64,000 nucleotides of DNA from an uncultured bacterium (lineage in GTDB: Bacteria; Bacteroidota; Bacteroidia; Bacteroidales; Bacteroidaceae): the NCBI GenBank assembly GCA_905216095.1, contig CAJMSQ010000004.1:1-64000 (forward strand), in the 5' to 3' direction. Under the pieces are notes generated by a model that was not told the origin of the DNA, made no database searches, and worked only from the letters and a program-made list of their open reading frames with translations. Made by a program: the position numbers and the translations under genes. Below are positions 36,896-47,049 of this stretch, piece by piece (the first letter of the stretch is position 1; each line of letters starts with the position of its first letter).

Positions 36896-37684
36896 TTAAC
36901 TGTTGCTTTGGAACGTCAAGGCGCATTTTACGACGCATTCGCCGCTTTCTTTCCGGACTTCCACGGCGTAGTTCCCGTCTCCGTTGTCGTCGAGGAAGAA
37001 GTGTAGCGTTTCGCCGCAGTAGCTTTCCGCACAATAGGCCGCTTCTATGCGCCGGGGAGTGGCCGAGTCGAATACGTTCTTCGGGAAAAGGTCGAGTATC
37101 ATCTCGATGTAGCGGATGGAATTGACGTGCCCGTTGATGTCAAGGTCGCTGTAGTAGGTTTGAAGACTGCGTACGGGTGTCGTACTGCGGACCCGGATGC
37201 GTCCGGGCCCCTTGATGGGGATGCCATGTCCGGGATTCAACAGCGTAGTGAAGTCTCCGGCCGGCAATTGTGAGAGGTCGATGGGCTGGCGACTGTCTAT
37301 GTCGATCAGAGCCCAGATGCTGAACGCATGGCCATAGGTGTGCCCGTCCGCACCCTTTATCTCGAAGAGACGGTCAGTGAACTGGCGGTACACACGGCTT
37401 ATCCACGTTTCGATGGAATAGGCCTCGCCGGTGCGGGGCATATTCTCCAGCTCGATGACGAGCCGGGAAAGTACCCACGCATGGCGGGTAGCGTTCATTT
37501 CCCGGTAGCCGAAGCCATGGCTTCCGGCATGTAGGCTGGCGCAACGCAGGATGTGGTTGCCCAGGAAGCGCCATGAGAGACGCCCCGAGTAATCTTCGGA
37601 AAACGGTTCTACGGAAAAGTCGTAGTGTCCCGCCTCCGGATGCCCGGATACGGCTTGTTGCGGAATGTTGGATTGCGGTATCAT
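36896..37684 (-). CDS. Acyl-ACP thioesterase
   Basis: 262 residues with two hotdog domains of the acyl-ACP thioesterase family. Seen are YDFSVEPFSEDYSGRLSWRFLGNHILRCASLHA, WVLSRLVIELENMPRTGEAYSIETWISRVYRQFTDRLFEI, and the second domain beginning YSDLDINGHVNSIRYIEMILDLF with the Asp/Asn/His set of the active site. It releases fatty acids from acyl carrier protein. Its start overlaps the ilvN stop by 4 nt, inside the branched-chain amino acid operon. I recall the same placement in other Bacteroidales, so it may link branched precursors to branched fatty acid supply. Confidence 0.85.
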   Translation of the reverse strand: MIPQSNIPQQAVSGHPEAGHYDFSVEPFSEDYSGRLSWRFLGNHILRCASLHAGSHGFGYREMNATRHAWVLSRLVIELENMPRTGEAYSIETWISRVYRQFTDRLFEIKGADGHTYGHAFSIWALIDIDSRQPIDLSQLPAGDFTTLLNPGHGIPIKGPGRIRVRSTTPVRSLQTYYSDLDINGHVNSIRYIEMILDLFPKNVFDSATPRRIEAAYCAESYCGETLHFFLDDNGDGNYAVEVRKESGECVVKCALTFQSNS

Positions 37685-38247
37685 GCCTCGGAACGCTTTT
37701 TCGACAGTCTGTATTCCTCTTCGCGCAACTCAAGAAACTCGCTGAGTTCCTCGCGGCGGCTCTTGGTGACGGCTACGACGCCGGAACTTACGAATTGGAG
37801 CAGGCAAGCGTATCCTTTGAGCTTGCGATACAGTTCCATGATGTCTTCCGGCAGCCCTTCCTTGCTGACAATGCTGTACGTAGAGTTTACTTCCACGATT
37901 TTGGAGTCATGTAGTCGTATGGCCTTCGATATGTTCTTGTTCTCAAGCAGCTTTGCCGTTGCAATTTTATAGAGGGCCTGTTCCATGACATAGATTTCGT
38001 CGCTCGTGAAATACTGTGCCTGAATCACATCTATCTTCTTTTCGATCTGTTTAGTAACAGTGCGGATGGTAGGTTCGTCCGAGTTGCACGTAATCGTATA
38101 GCGGTGTATCTTTTCGATGCCTGAAGGCGACACATTGAGGCTTTCGATGTTGAGTTGGCGGCGGGTAAAGACGTTTGTCACCTGGTTGAGTACGCCGGCA
38201 AGGTTCTCAGAGAATATGATGAGGGTGTAAAGTTTTTTTTCTTCCAT
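37681..38247 (-). CDS. ilvN: Acetolactate synthase small (regulatory) subunit
   Basis: 188 residues. The N-terminal ACT domain (YTLIIFSENLAGVLNQVTNVFTRRQLNIESLNVSPSG) binds the feedback inhibitor valine in this family. The second domain holds the regulatory C-terminal part (KIVEVNSTYSIVSKEGLPEDIMELYRKLKGYACLLQFVSSGVVAVTKS). It follows ilvB by 6 nt and overlaps the thioesterase start, so translation of the three is likely coupled. Confidence 0.95.
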   Translation of the reverse strand: MEEKKLYTLIIFSENLAGVLNQVTNVFTRRQLNIESLNVSPSGIEKIHRYTITCNSDEPTIRTVTKQIEKKIDVIQAQYFTSDEIYVMEQALYKIATAKLLENKNISKAIRLHDSKIVEVNSTYSIVSKEGLPEDIMELYRKLKGYACLLQFVSSGVVAVTKSRREELSEFLELREEEYRLSKKRSEA

Positions 38248-38253
38248 GTTTCC

Positions 38254-40008
38254 TTATTTTATTTCCAAGAGCATGTCGTCTACGTCGCTTCCGGGGCAGC
38301 ACATGGGGAGCACATTGTCTTCTTCGCGCACAGCCACCTGCAGCAGGAACGGTCCCGGTGTCGCCAGCATCTCGACAATGGCACCGGACAAGTCTTCCCG
38401 TTCGACGACGGTGCGTGCCGGTATGTCGTAGGCCTCGGCTATTTTTTCGTAGTCGGGGTTCGCCATCGGCGTGAAGGAGTACCGGCGGCTGAAGAACAGT
38501 TGTTGCCACTGCCGGACGTTGCCCAGATAATTATTGTTGAGGAGAATGATTTTCACAGGGCATCTTTGTTCCATGATGGTGCCGAGTTCCTCGATGGTCA
38601 TCTGCAGACCGCCGTCGCCAAGGAAGAGGCAAACCAGACGGTCGGGCGCTCCGAACGTCGCGCCTATCGCGGCAGGAAGTCCGTAGCCCATTGTCCCCAT
38701 GCCTCCCGAGGTCACGATGCTTCGTTCCCGGGTGAATTTGAAATATCGTGCGGCGAAAATCTGGTTTTGGCCGACGTCCGTCACGAGTATCGCGCGGTTT
38801 TCGGTGGCTTCGGTTATCTTGCGGATGACTTCTCCCATCTGCAGCGGTCCTTCCTGCGGATGTATCTGCGGATTGATGACGAGTCGCGTTTCCGTCTCGT
38901 CGTGCTCGCGGAAACTTTCCCGCCATTCGGTGTGCTTTTGTTCCGTCAGCAGTTCGGTGACTGCGGGCAACGTCTGCTTGCAATCGCCCAACACGGCCAC
39001 GTCTACCTTTACATTTTTGTTTATCTCGGACGGATCAATGTCGAAGTGTATCTTGCGGGCCTGTGTCGCGTAGGTGGCAAGTTTTCCCGTTATGCGGTCG
39101 TCGAATCTCATGCCGACAGCAATGAGCAGGTCGCATTCCTGTGTCTTCTTGTTGGCACCCAGGCTTCCGTGCATACCTAACATTCCGACGTTGAGGGGAT
39201 GTTCGGTAGGCAATGCCGACAGTCCGAGCATCGTACATCCGGCCGGTGCGCCGGCTTTCTCGATGAAAGCGCGCAGTTCCTGCTGGGCGTTACCCAGTTC
39301 CACGCCCTGTCCGACGAGTACCAGTGGCCTCTTCGCCTCGTTGATGAGGGCCGCGGCCTGTATGACGGACATCCTGTCCGTCGGAGGCACAGGTACGTAG
39401 CTGCGGATGAAGTCTATGTGTGCCGGTGTGTAACATGCTTTTTCCACTTGGGCGTTTTTGGCGAAATCCAATACGACCGGTCCGGGGCGTCCGCTGCGTG
39501 CGATGTAGAAAGCGCGGCTTACGGCCCATGCCACGTCGTTGGCCGAGCGTATCTGATATGCCCACTTGCAGATAGGCTGCGTGATGTCCACCATATCGCA
39601 CTCTTGGAAAGCATCCGAGCCCAGCATCTGGACGCCTACCTGTCCCATGATGACGACTATCGGCGTGCTGTCCATCATGGCGTCGGCGATGCCGGTTATC
39701 GTGTTCGTGGCACCGGGCCCGCTCGTTACGAGACAGACACCTACGCGCCCGCTGACCCGTGCGTAGCCCTCGGCTGCGTGTGACGCTGCCTGTTCGTGGC
39801 GCACGAGAATGTGGTTCAGACGGTCGCGATAATCGTAGAGCGCGTCATAGACGGGCATGATGGCACCGCCCGGATAGCCGAAAAGTGTGTCTACACCTTC
39901 GTCCACAAGCGAGCGCATCAGGATTTCCGCGCCCGAGATGGGAGTTGTGCCGGACCGGCCGGCGGCCGCCGGTGTCGTGATATGTGGGGTGGAGTTGCTG
40001 TCACTCAT
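38254..40008 (-). CDS. ilvB: Acetolactate synthase large subunit
   Basis: 584 residues of the thiamine-diphosphate enzyme family, catalysing the first shared step of valine and isoleucine synthesis. The N-terminal domain has YPGGAIMPVYDALYD with the catalytic Glu in VRHEQAASHAAEGYARVSG. LVTSGPGATNTITGIADA and the C-terminal GDGGLQMTIEELGTIMEQ with NNNYLGNVRQWQQLFF (the GDG-N cofactor motif) are intact. It follows ilvD after 70 nt. Confidence 0.97.
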   Translation of the reverse strand: MSDSNSTPHITTPAAAGRSGTTPISGAEILMRSLVDEGVDTLFGYPGGAIMPVYDALYDYRDRLNHILVRHEQAASHAAEGYARVSGRVGVCLVTSGPGATNTITGIADAMMDSTPIVVIMGQVGVQMLGSDAFQECDMVDITQPICKWAYQIRSANDVAWAVSRAFYIARSGRPGPVVLDFAKNAQVEKACYTPAHIDFIRSYVPVPPTDRMSVIQAAALINEAKRPLVLVGQGVELGNAQQELRAFIEKAGAPAGCTMLGLSALPTEHPLNVGMLGMHGSLGANKKTQECDLLIAVGMRFDDRITGKLATYATQARKIHFDIDPSEINKNVKVDVAVLGDCKQTLPAVTELLTEQKHTEWRESFREHDETETRLVINPQIHPQEGPLQMGEVIRKITEATENRAILVTDVGQNQIFAARYFKFTRERSIVTSGGMGTMGYGLPAAIGATFGAPDRLVCLFLGDGGLQMTIEELGTIMEQRCPVKIILLNNNYLGNVRQWQQLFFSRRYSFTPMANPDYEKIAEAYDIPARTVVEREDLSGAIVEMLATPGPFLLQVAVREEDNVLPMCCPGSDVDDMLLEIK

Positions 40009-40078
40009 GTTTTCTTCTATATAATTAATGTGTTTGGGATTGGAACGGGCTGTCCGCCGCCGGTGTGCGGCTTGGCGT

Positions 40079-41881
40079 TCAGTCTACTATTCTTATGCCG
40101 CCCTTGTCGGCGCTTGCCACCATTTTGGCGTATGCCTGCAACGCTTTCGATACTTTTCGTTGCCGCTGTACCGGCCGTTGCGGCCGTGCGGCCAGCTCTT
40201 CGTCGGACAGGAGCACGTTGATGGCGCGCGTAGGTATGTCTATGTCGATGATGTCCCCGTCGATGATTTTTCCGATGTTCCCGCCTGCGGCCGCTTCAGG
40301 GGATATGTGTCCGATGCTGAGGCCTGATGTGCCGCCCGAGAAGCGTCCGTCGGTGATGAGGGCGCAGGCTTTGCCCAAGTGTCTGCTCTTGATGTACGAT
40401 GTGGGATAGAGCATCTCCTGCATACCCGGCCCGCCTTTCGGTCCTTCGTGCGTGATGACCACCACGTCGCCGGCTTCCACCTGTCCGCCCAATATGCCTT
40501 CGCAGGCCGCTTCCTGCGAGTCGAACACCTTGGCCGGTCCGCGGAAGTGCAGGATGTCCTTATCGACGCCCGCAGTCTTCACCACGCAGCCGTCTTGTGC
40601 GATGTTGCCGAACAGGACGGCCAGTCCGCCGTCGGCGGAATAGGCATGGGCGAGGTCACGTATGCAGCCCCCGTCCCTGTCCGTATCGAGCGTTTCCCAA
40701 CGGGTGTCCTGCGCTCCCATGCGGGTGCAGAATTTTCCTCCGGGTGCGCTCCGGTAGATGCGGTCGGCCTCGTCGTCGATGCTGTTGCCCGTTATGTCGT
40801 ATTTTCTGATGTCTTCGCCAAGCGTAGCCCCGTTCACGCGTTTGGCATCGAGGTCAAGCAAGTCACCCTTGGCCAGTTCGCCGAGAATACCCATGACACC
40901 GCCGGCACGATTGCACTCCTGGATGGAATAACGCTGCGTGTTGGGCGACAGTTTGCACAGGCAGGGCACACGCAGGCTGAGGGCGTCGATGTCCGACATG
41001 TGGAAATCCACGCCGGCCTCGTGGGCCACGGCAAGCAGATGCAGTACGGTGTTGGTCGAACCTCCCATGGCGATGTCGAGTGTCATGGCGTTCAGGAACG
41101 CTTTCCGTGTGGCGATGGACAGCGGAAGCACGCTTTCGTCACCTTCCCCGTAATATTTGTAGGCGTTCTCCACGACAAGCCGTGCGGCGTCCTCGAACAG
41201 CCGGCGGCGGTTGGCGTGAGTGGCCAGAATAGTGCCGTTGCCGGGCAAAGAAAGTCCCAGCGCCTCGGTCAGACAATTCATGGAATTGGCCGTGAACATG
41301 CCCGAACACGAGCCGCAGCCCGGGCAGGCACGGTTCTCTATCTCGGCCAGTTCCTCGTCCGATACGCTTGTGTCCGCTCCTTTCACCATGGCGGAAATCA
41401 GGTCCACGTTCTCGCCTTTCCAGTGTCCGGCCTCCATCGGTCCGCCGCTGACAAAGACGGTCGGTATGTTCAGCCTCATGGCTGCCATGAGCATTCCCGG
41501 AGTGATTTTGTCGCAATTGGAGATGCACACGAGCGCGTCGGCCTTGTGCGCCTGGACCATATATTCCACAGAGTCGGCAATCAGTTCGCGCGAGGGCAGG
41601 GAATAGAGCATTCCGTCGTGCCCCATGGCGATTCCGTCGTCAATTGCGATGGTGTTGAACTCAGCCGCGTAGCATCCGAGCTTTTCTATTTCTTCCTTCA
41701 CCAGTTGTCCTACTTCGTGCAAGTGGGTGTGGCCGGGCACGAATTGTGTGAAAGAGTTGGCAATGGCTATGATAGGTTTGCCGAACTGCTCGCGTTTCAT
41801 GCCGGTGGCCACCCAAAGGGCGCGCGCGCCGGCCATTCTCCGGCCTTCGGTGCTGTATGCGCTGCGTAATTTATGTTTCAT
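40079..41881 (-). CDS. ilvD: Dihydroxy-acid dehydratase
   Basis: 600 residues, full length. An iron-sulfur enzyme that dehydrates dihydroxy-acids to the keto acids of valine and isoleucine. [15 protein letters not shown] and [33 protein letters not shown] carry the cluster cysteines. [36 protein letters not shown] and [15 protein letters not shown] are conserved. It is the first gene of the operon, directly behind a full-consensus promoter. The leader is only about 40 nt, so there is no room for an attenuator. Confidence 0.97.
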   Translation of the reverse strand: MKHKLRSAYSTEGRRMAGARALWVATGMKREQFGKPIIAIANSFTQFVPGHTHLHEVGQLVKEEIEKLGCYAAEFNTIAIDDGIAMGHDGMLYSLPSRELIADSVEYMVQAHKADALVCISNCDKITPGMLMAAMRLNIPTVFVSGGPMEAGHWKGENVDLISAMVKGADTSVSDEELAEIENRACPGCGSCSGMFTANSMNCLTEALGLSLPGNGTILATHANRRRLFEDAARLVVENAYKYYGEGDESVLPLSIATRKAFLNAMTLDIAMGGSTNTVLHLLAVAHEAGVDFHMSDIDALSLRVPCLCKLSPNTQRYSIQECNRAGGVMGILGELAKGDLLDLDAKRVNGATLGEDIRKYDITGNSIDDEADRIYRSAPGGKFCTRMGAQDTRWETLDTDRDGGCIRDLAHAYSADGGLAVLFGNIAQDGCVVKTAGVDKDILHFRGPAKVFDSQEAACEGILGGQVEAGDVVVITHEGPKGGPGMQEMLYPTSYIKSRHLGKACALITDGRFSGGTSGLSIGHISPEAAAGGNIGKIIDGDIIDIDIPTRAINVLLSDEELAARPQRPVQRQRKVSKALQAYAKMVASADKGGIRIVD

Positions 41882-41927
41882 CGCGTCTTTGTTTTCAGAT
41901 TATTGCGTTTCACGAACGTTTAGAACG

Positions 41928-41958
41928 CAAAAGTAAGCATTATTTGTCGTGTAGCAAA
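41928..41958 (-). promoter_or_regulatory. ilv operon promoter
   Basis: Minus strand TTTG (41955-41958), a 19-bp spacer and TACTTTTG (41928-41935). Start predicted near 41921, about 40 nt before the ilvD ATG. Confidence 0.75.
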
Positions 41959-42164
41959 CTAAAAGACGGTCAAAAATTTCTTTTTGTTATTTTTGTACCG
42001 AAGAAAATGATGAGGTGATTACTTTCCGGTGGATTTTCTGCAAAGCTTGTCAGCGGCAGAACCTTTTCCGCAGGGCCGAAGTCCGGGCTTTGTTTTGCCG
42101 GAAGGCTTCTTTTCCCGTTTTTTCGGACAGAGGCCGTTGTTTTGTTCGGGGAAGGAGAAAAATC

Positions 42165-42422
42165 CGACATTAACATTTTTAACTTTCGTGCACAATCGGG
42201 AGCGCGTACATGGCTTGTAGTTTTGCCTACATGCAGGGACAGGAAATCCTACATGGCATGTAATTTTTCCTACATGGCACTTACGAAATCCCGTCATAGG
42301 GCCGGTTGCTCCGGAAAAGAGGCTTTTTTGTACGAAAAAAAGGGCGGTTCCGGCCGCCCTTCCTGCTTTCGCAATACAAAGATACAACATTTTTTGCCCG
42401 AAAGCAAGAAGTGTTAAAATGG
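42165..42422 (-). repeat. Intergenic repeat element copy 6 (subfamily B)
   Basis: 258 bp between ilvD and galK. The left end is CGACATTAACA; on the opposite strand the right end is CCATTTTAACA. The minus-strand promoter is CTTG (42405-42408), 20 bp, TATCTTTG (42377-42384). The terminator hairpin is at 42342-42359. It has the fullest set of palindromes of the CTACATGGCNTGTAG type, at about 42207-42283. A CCGG-TTGCT-CCGG hairpin replaces the second hairpin of subfamily A. Confidence 0.87.
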
Positions 42423-42452
42423 CAGACGGTGTGCGGCCGCCTGTTTCCCCAT

Positions 42453-42490
42453 AAGAAAGCACCGCCTCCCCGTTGCGGGTAAGGCGGTGC
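42453..42490 (-). terminator. gal operon terminator
   Basis: Minus-strand stem GCACCGCC/GGCGGTGC (42483-42490 with 42459-42466) followed by TTTCTT, 27 nt beyond the galK stop. Confidence 0.75.
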
Positions 42491-42516
42491 CTGTTGATGG
42501 ATGTGAGAGCCGTTTC

Positions 42517-43677
<1,161 letters not shown>

Positions 43678-43734
43678 AATATTATAGTTTTAAGTTTCAG
43701 TTATGTCGTTGAAAAATATCTCCGTTGTTCCTCT

Positions 43735-45006
43735 TTATTCCTCACGCTTGCTGACACGGCTGCCCACGAGAGCGTAGAAGAGAAGGTATGCGGCACAGCC
43801 TGCCACTACCCAGAAGCTGGTGATGTAGCTCGTAGCGTCTGCGACAAGGCCCTGGATGAACATCATGACGGCGCAACCGAAGACCATCGTCATGAAAAGT
43901 CCGGATGCGATGGCGGTATATTTACCCAAGCCCTCGACTGCCATGTTGAAGATGGAACCCCACATGACGGAAGTGCAGAGGCCGATAAGCAGGAATGCGA
44001 ATATACCGACAGGTATCTCTTGGGTGATGAAGGTCAAAGTGGCCCAGTCTACGCCCGGGAATGCCACCTGGATGTCGGTAGGTGCATACATACCGAAGAG
44101 CACAAGTACAAGCGTGATGGTCGATACCGTCGTAATCATGGCGCGGGCGCTGACCTTGTTGCCGATGGATGCACCGACAAAACGACCGATAAGCATCATG
44201 AACCAGTATACTGCGACAAGAAGGCCGACAATGTTCTCGGGAATCTTTGCGTCTTCGGTCAGGTAGAAGCCTACATAACTGGGGACACCGACTTCGATGC
44301 CCATGTAAAGGAAGATGGCAAGCAGACCCAGGGAGAAGTGACGGTAGCTCAGTGCGCCCTTGATGAGGTCTACGCGCACGGGAGCCTGTTCCGGTTCTTC
44401 AATCTTGGTGAAGAAAATCACAATGAATGCTATGACAAAGATGCCTAACGCAATCATCAGTGCCGGCGTGGCGTCGGCTATTTTCGCCTTGGTCATGTCG
44501 GAGATGAGCGCACCCATCAGGATGTAGCAGGCTACCGCGGCGGCAGAGTTGAACACACCGCCAATCTGGATGAGCTGGTTGCCCTTGTTGCCGCCACCGC
44601 CGAGGAGGTTGAGCATGGGGTTTACCACACAGTTGAGAATACACATGCACAGACCGGCGATGAACGCGCCGATAAGATAGACTGCGAATACGAGACCGAG
44701 GTTTTCCTCTACGTTAAGCTGGCCGCTGTACCATTGGATGCCGATTCCGAGCGCGCCGACAACGAGGCCGATAAGGGCAGTTTTCTTGTAGCCGAACTTG
44801 GCGATGAGCATACCTGCCGGAATACCCATGATGAGGTAGGCCACGAAGTTTCCGTAGTTACCTATCTGGGCGAGAACGGTAGATATTTCACCTTGGTTCT
44901 TGATGATTTTCGCCATAGGATTGCACAAATTCGTCACGAAAGCAATCATGGCAAAGAGCGCAATCATCACAATGATGGCTCCCCACTGTTTTTGTTTTTG
45001 ACTCAT
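43735..45006 (-). CDS. gluP: Glucose/galactose MFS transporter
   Basis: 423 residues from MSQKQKQWGAIIVM; the upstream open stretch is not membrane-like. Twelve hydrophobic helices of the major facilitator fold in the FucP/GluP branch: FVTNLCNPMAKIIKNQG, GIPAGMLIAKFGYKKTALIGL and NPMLNLLGGGG with NKGNQLIQIGGVFNSAAA are typical. It imports hexose with a cation. Its place between galM and galK makes galactose the likely main substrate, though glucose cannot be excluded. Confidence 0.9.
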   Translation of the reverse strand: MSQKQKQWGAIIVMIALFAMIAFVTNLCNPMAKIIKNQGEISTVLAQIGNYGNFVAYLIMGIPAGMLIAKFGYKKTALIGLVVGALGIGIQWYSGQLNVEENLGLVFAVYLIGAFIAGLCMCILNCVVNPMLNLLGGGGNKGNQLIQIGGVFNSAAAVACYILMGALISDMTKAKIADATPALMIALGIFVIAFIVIFFTKIEEPEQAPVRVDLIKGALSYRHFSLGLLAIFLYMGIEVGVPSYVGFYLTEDAKIPENIVGLLVAVYWFMMLIGRFVGASIGNKVSARAMITTVSTITLVLVLFGMYAPTDIQVAFPGVDWATLTFITQEIPVGIFAFLLIGLCTSVMWGSIFNMAVEGLGKYTAIASGLFMTMVFGCAVMMFIQGLVADATSYITSFWVVAGCAAYLLFYALVGSRVSKREE

Positions 45007-45171
45007 GGTTTTTAGATGTTTGTTTTTATTTGATGAAATGTAATTCCTATGTGGTGGGCGGAATTTTTCTCCCGGTAGGAAAAGGCGGTTGCCGGAAAGG
45101 CTTCGCGACAAGGCTTTTGCCACGGAGGAAGAAACACTTCCGCTGACGGGACGGTATGGAAGGCCGGTGTG

Positions 45172-46257
45172 TCAGTCGGCCACGCCGAACTTGTAAACGG
45201 TCTTCTGTGTGTAGACCTCGCCCGGCCGGAGCACTACGCTGGGGAAATACGCGCGGTTGGGGCTGTCGGGGAAATGCTGTGCCTCGAAGCAGAGCGCGCT
45301 GCGGCGGCCGAATGTCGCGCCGTGCTGTCCCTTGTAGCCGTCGGCCCAGTTGTCGCTATAGAACTGCACTCCCGGTTCGGTGGTATAGACTTCCATCGTA
45401 CGGCCGCTGACGGGTTCGGTGATGCGTGCGGCAAAGCTCAGTTCGCCCGGCTCGCGCTTGTTCAATACGAAGCAGTGGTCGTAACCGGCGCCGTTCCGCG
45501 TCTGCTCATGGTCGGCGTCGATGCGCTCGCCCACGGCATGGGGCTCGGTAAAGTCGAACGGCGTGCCCTTGACACTGAGGATTTCGCCCGTAGGTATGGA
45601 GTTCTCGTCGATGGGTATGTAGAAATCCGCGTTTATCTCGCAGATGACGTCTTCGCAGGTCGGCGTCGGGTCGGCGATTCCCGCCAGTGAGAAGAAACCG
45701 TGACTGGTCATGTTCACCACGGTCTTCTTGTTGGTCGTTCCTTTGTAGTCGATGACCAGTTCGTTGTCATCGGTCCAGGTGTACATGACGGTCATGGTCA
45801 GCTCACCGGGAAAGCCTTCCTCGTAATAAGAAGACACATAGCGCAGCACAAGTGTCCGTTCGTTCACCTGTTCCGCGTCCCAGACACGGGCGTGGAAGCC
45901 GGTAGGACCGCCGTGAAGGTGGTTCGGGCCGTTGTTGATGGCCAGGTTGTATTCCTTTCCGTTGAGCGTGAATTTACCATGACAGATGCGGTTGCCGTAA
46001 CGTCCCACCAAGGTGCTCAGGAACGGCTCGGGCGAGCTGATGCAGTCGTCGATGTTGTCGTGTCCCTGTATCACATTGGCCACTTTCCCGTTCTTGTCGG
46101 GCACCATGATGGCCACCAATGCACCGCCATAGTTCGTGACGGCCACTTCATATCCGCCTGCGTTTTTCAAGAAGAACAAATCGGTTTTCTTTCCGCCTAT
46201 TTCCTTTTGGAAATCGCGCTTTTCGAGTCCGCTGAGGGACGTCATATTGTTTTCCAT
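45172..46257 (-). CDS. galM: Aldose 1-epimerase (galactose mutarotase)
   Basis: 361 residues from MENNMTSLSG. It interconverts alpha and beta anomers of galactose so that GalK can use it. Seen are the conserved FHARVWDAEQ region, the His in NHLHGGPTGFHAR, VNMTSHGFFSLAG, NAGYDHCFVLN-like GAGYDHCFVLN, and the catalytic Glu near EPGVQFYSDNW. No signal peptide is visible, so it acts in the cytosol. First gene of the galactose operon with its own promoter. Confidence 0.93.
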   Translation of the reverse strand: MENNMTSLSGLEKRDFQKEIGGKKTDLFFLKNAGGYEVAVTNYGGALVAIMVPDKNGKVANVIQGHDNIDDCISSPEPFLSTLVGRYGNRICHGKFTLNGKEYNLAINNGPNHLHGGPTGFHARVWDAEQVNERTLVLRYVSSYYEEGFPGELTMTVMYTWTDDNELVIDYKGTTNKKTVVNMTSHGFFSLAGIADPTPTCEDVICEINADFYIPIDENSIPTGEILSVKGTPFDFTEPHAVGERIDADHEQTRNGAGYDHCFVLNKREPGELSFAARITEPVSGRTMEVYTTEPGVQFYSDNWADGYKGQHGATFGRRSALCFEAQHFPDSPNRAYFPSVVLRPGEVYTQKTVYKFGVAD

Positions 46258-46284
46258 AATGGTACGATTTAATGTTTCTTTTCG

Positions 46285-46315
46285 CAAATTTGCTAATAAG
46301 TTTTGAATAGGCAAA
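46285..46315 (-). promoter_or_regulatory. gal operon promoter
   Basis: Minus strand TTTG (46312-46315), a 19-bp spacer and CAAATTTG (46285-46292), one mismatch from TAnnTTTG. The start would lie near 46278, about 20 nt before the galM ATG. Confidence 0.5.
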
Positions 46316-46550
46316 ACGATTGTACGAAAAAACAAGCGCGGACTTGCTTTTTGCGATGGTTTTCAGACGAAAAAAAACTGCATTCCGGCATCATGGAGCT
46401 GTTTCTCCGCACGGCTGGTATTCCACGCACCGCTTCGCAGCCGCTTTCCGTGCATGCCGCCGTACTGTGTCGCGGATGAGTCCTGTGTGAAACGGGTTTT
46501 GCTCCGGACAACTGCCGGACCGGTGAGGGTAAATGGCGTGCGGGACAAAA

Positions 46551-46807
46551 TGACATTAACATTTTTAACTTTCGCTCACTTTTGGCGGCGCTTACATGCC
46601 ATGTAGTTTTGTTTACATGCCGGGGCAGGAAAAACTACAAGCCATGTAATTTCTCCTACATGGCATGTATGAAATCCCGTCATACGGCCGGTTGTTCCGA
46701 AAAAGAGGCTTTTTTGCACGAAAAAAGGGCGGCTTTGGCCGTCCTTCCTGCTTTCGCAATACAAATATACAACATTTTTCCGCCAAAAGCAAGAAGTGTT
46801 AAAATCG
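46551..46807 (-). repeat. Intergenic repeat element copy 7 (subfamily B)
   Basis: 257 bp in the divergent gap between galM and the FadL-like gene. Ends are TGACATTAACA and, on the opposite strand, CGATTTTAACA. The minus-strand promoter is CTTG (46790-46793), 20 bp, TATATTTG (46762-46769). The terminator hairpin at 46727-46744 keeps pairing by one G-T pair although three bases changed. Palindromes of the TACATGGCATGTA type lie at 46592-46670. Confidence 0.87.
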
Positions 46808-46990
46808 CCGTCGGCCCGCCTGCATCCATCCCCGCAGGCCGTTCGTCGTTGCAGGTCTGTGGGAAAAATATGTTCCGACGGAATATGAATTATATCGGAG
46901 TGAAAAGCGGTCTGTTCGTGAAAATGTTTGAATTTCAAAGCTCTTTTAGTTGGAAAAGCTAATGAAAGTGAAAAATAATTGCACAAAAGT

Positions 46991-47021
46991 TTTGATGTTG
47001 TGCAATAAAGTCTTAACTTTG
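46991..47021 (+). promoter_or_regulatory. Promoter of FadL-like gene
   Basis: TTTG (46991-46994), a 19-bp spacer and TAACTTTG (47014-47021), ending 28 bases before the ATG: a full consensus match. Confidence 0.8.
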
Positions 47022-47049
47022 CCGCCGTTTTTATCAATCTACAAGAACA

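Noticed and set aside
41882-41960. Leader-peptide attenuator for the ilv operon
   Set aside because: The predicted leader is only about 40 nt, with no run of Ile, Leu or Val codons and no terminator hairpin.
42019-42462. Small frames inside the repeat elements (for example 147 codons in copy 6 and similar ones in copies 3, 4 and 7)
   Set aside because: Their translations resemble each other only because the DNA repeats. Frames are not kept across all copies, and there is no ribosome site or signal peptide.
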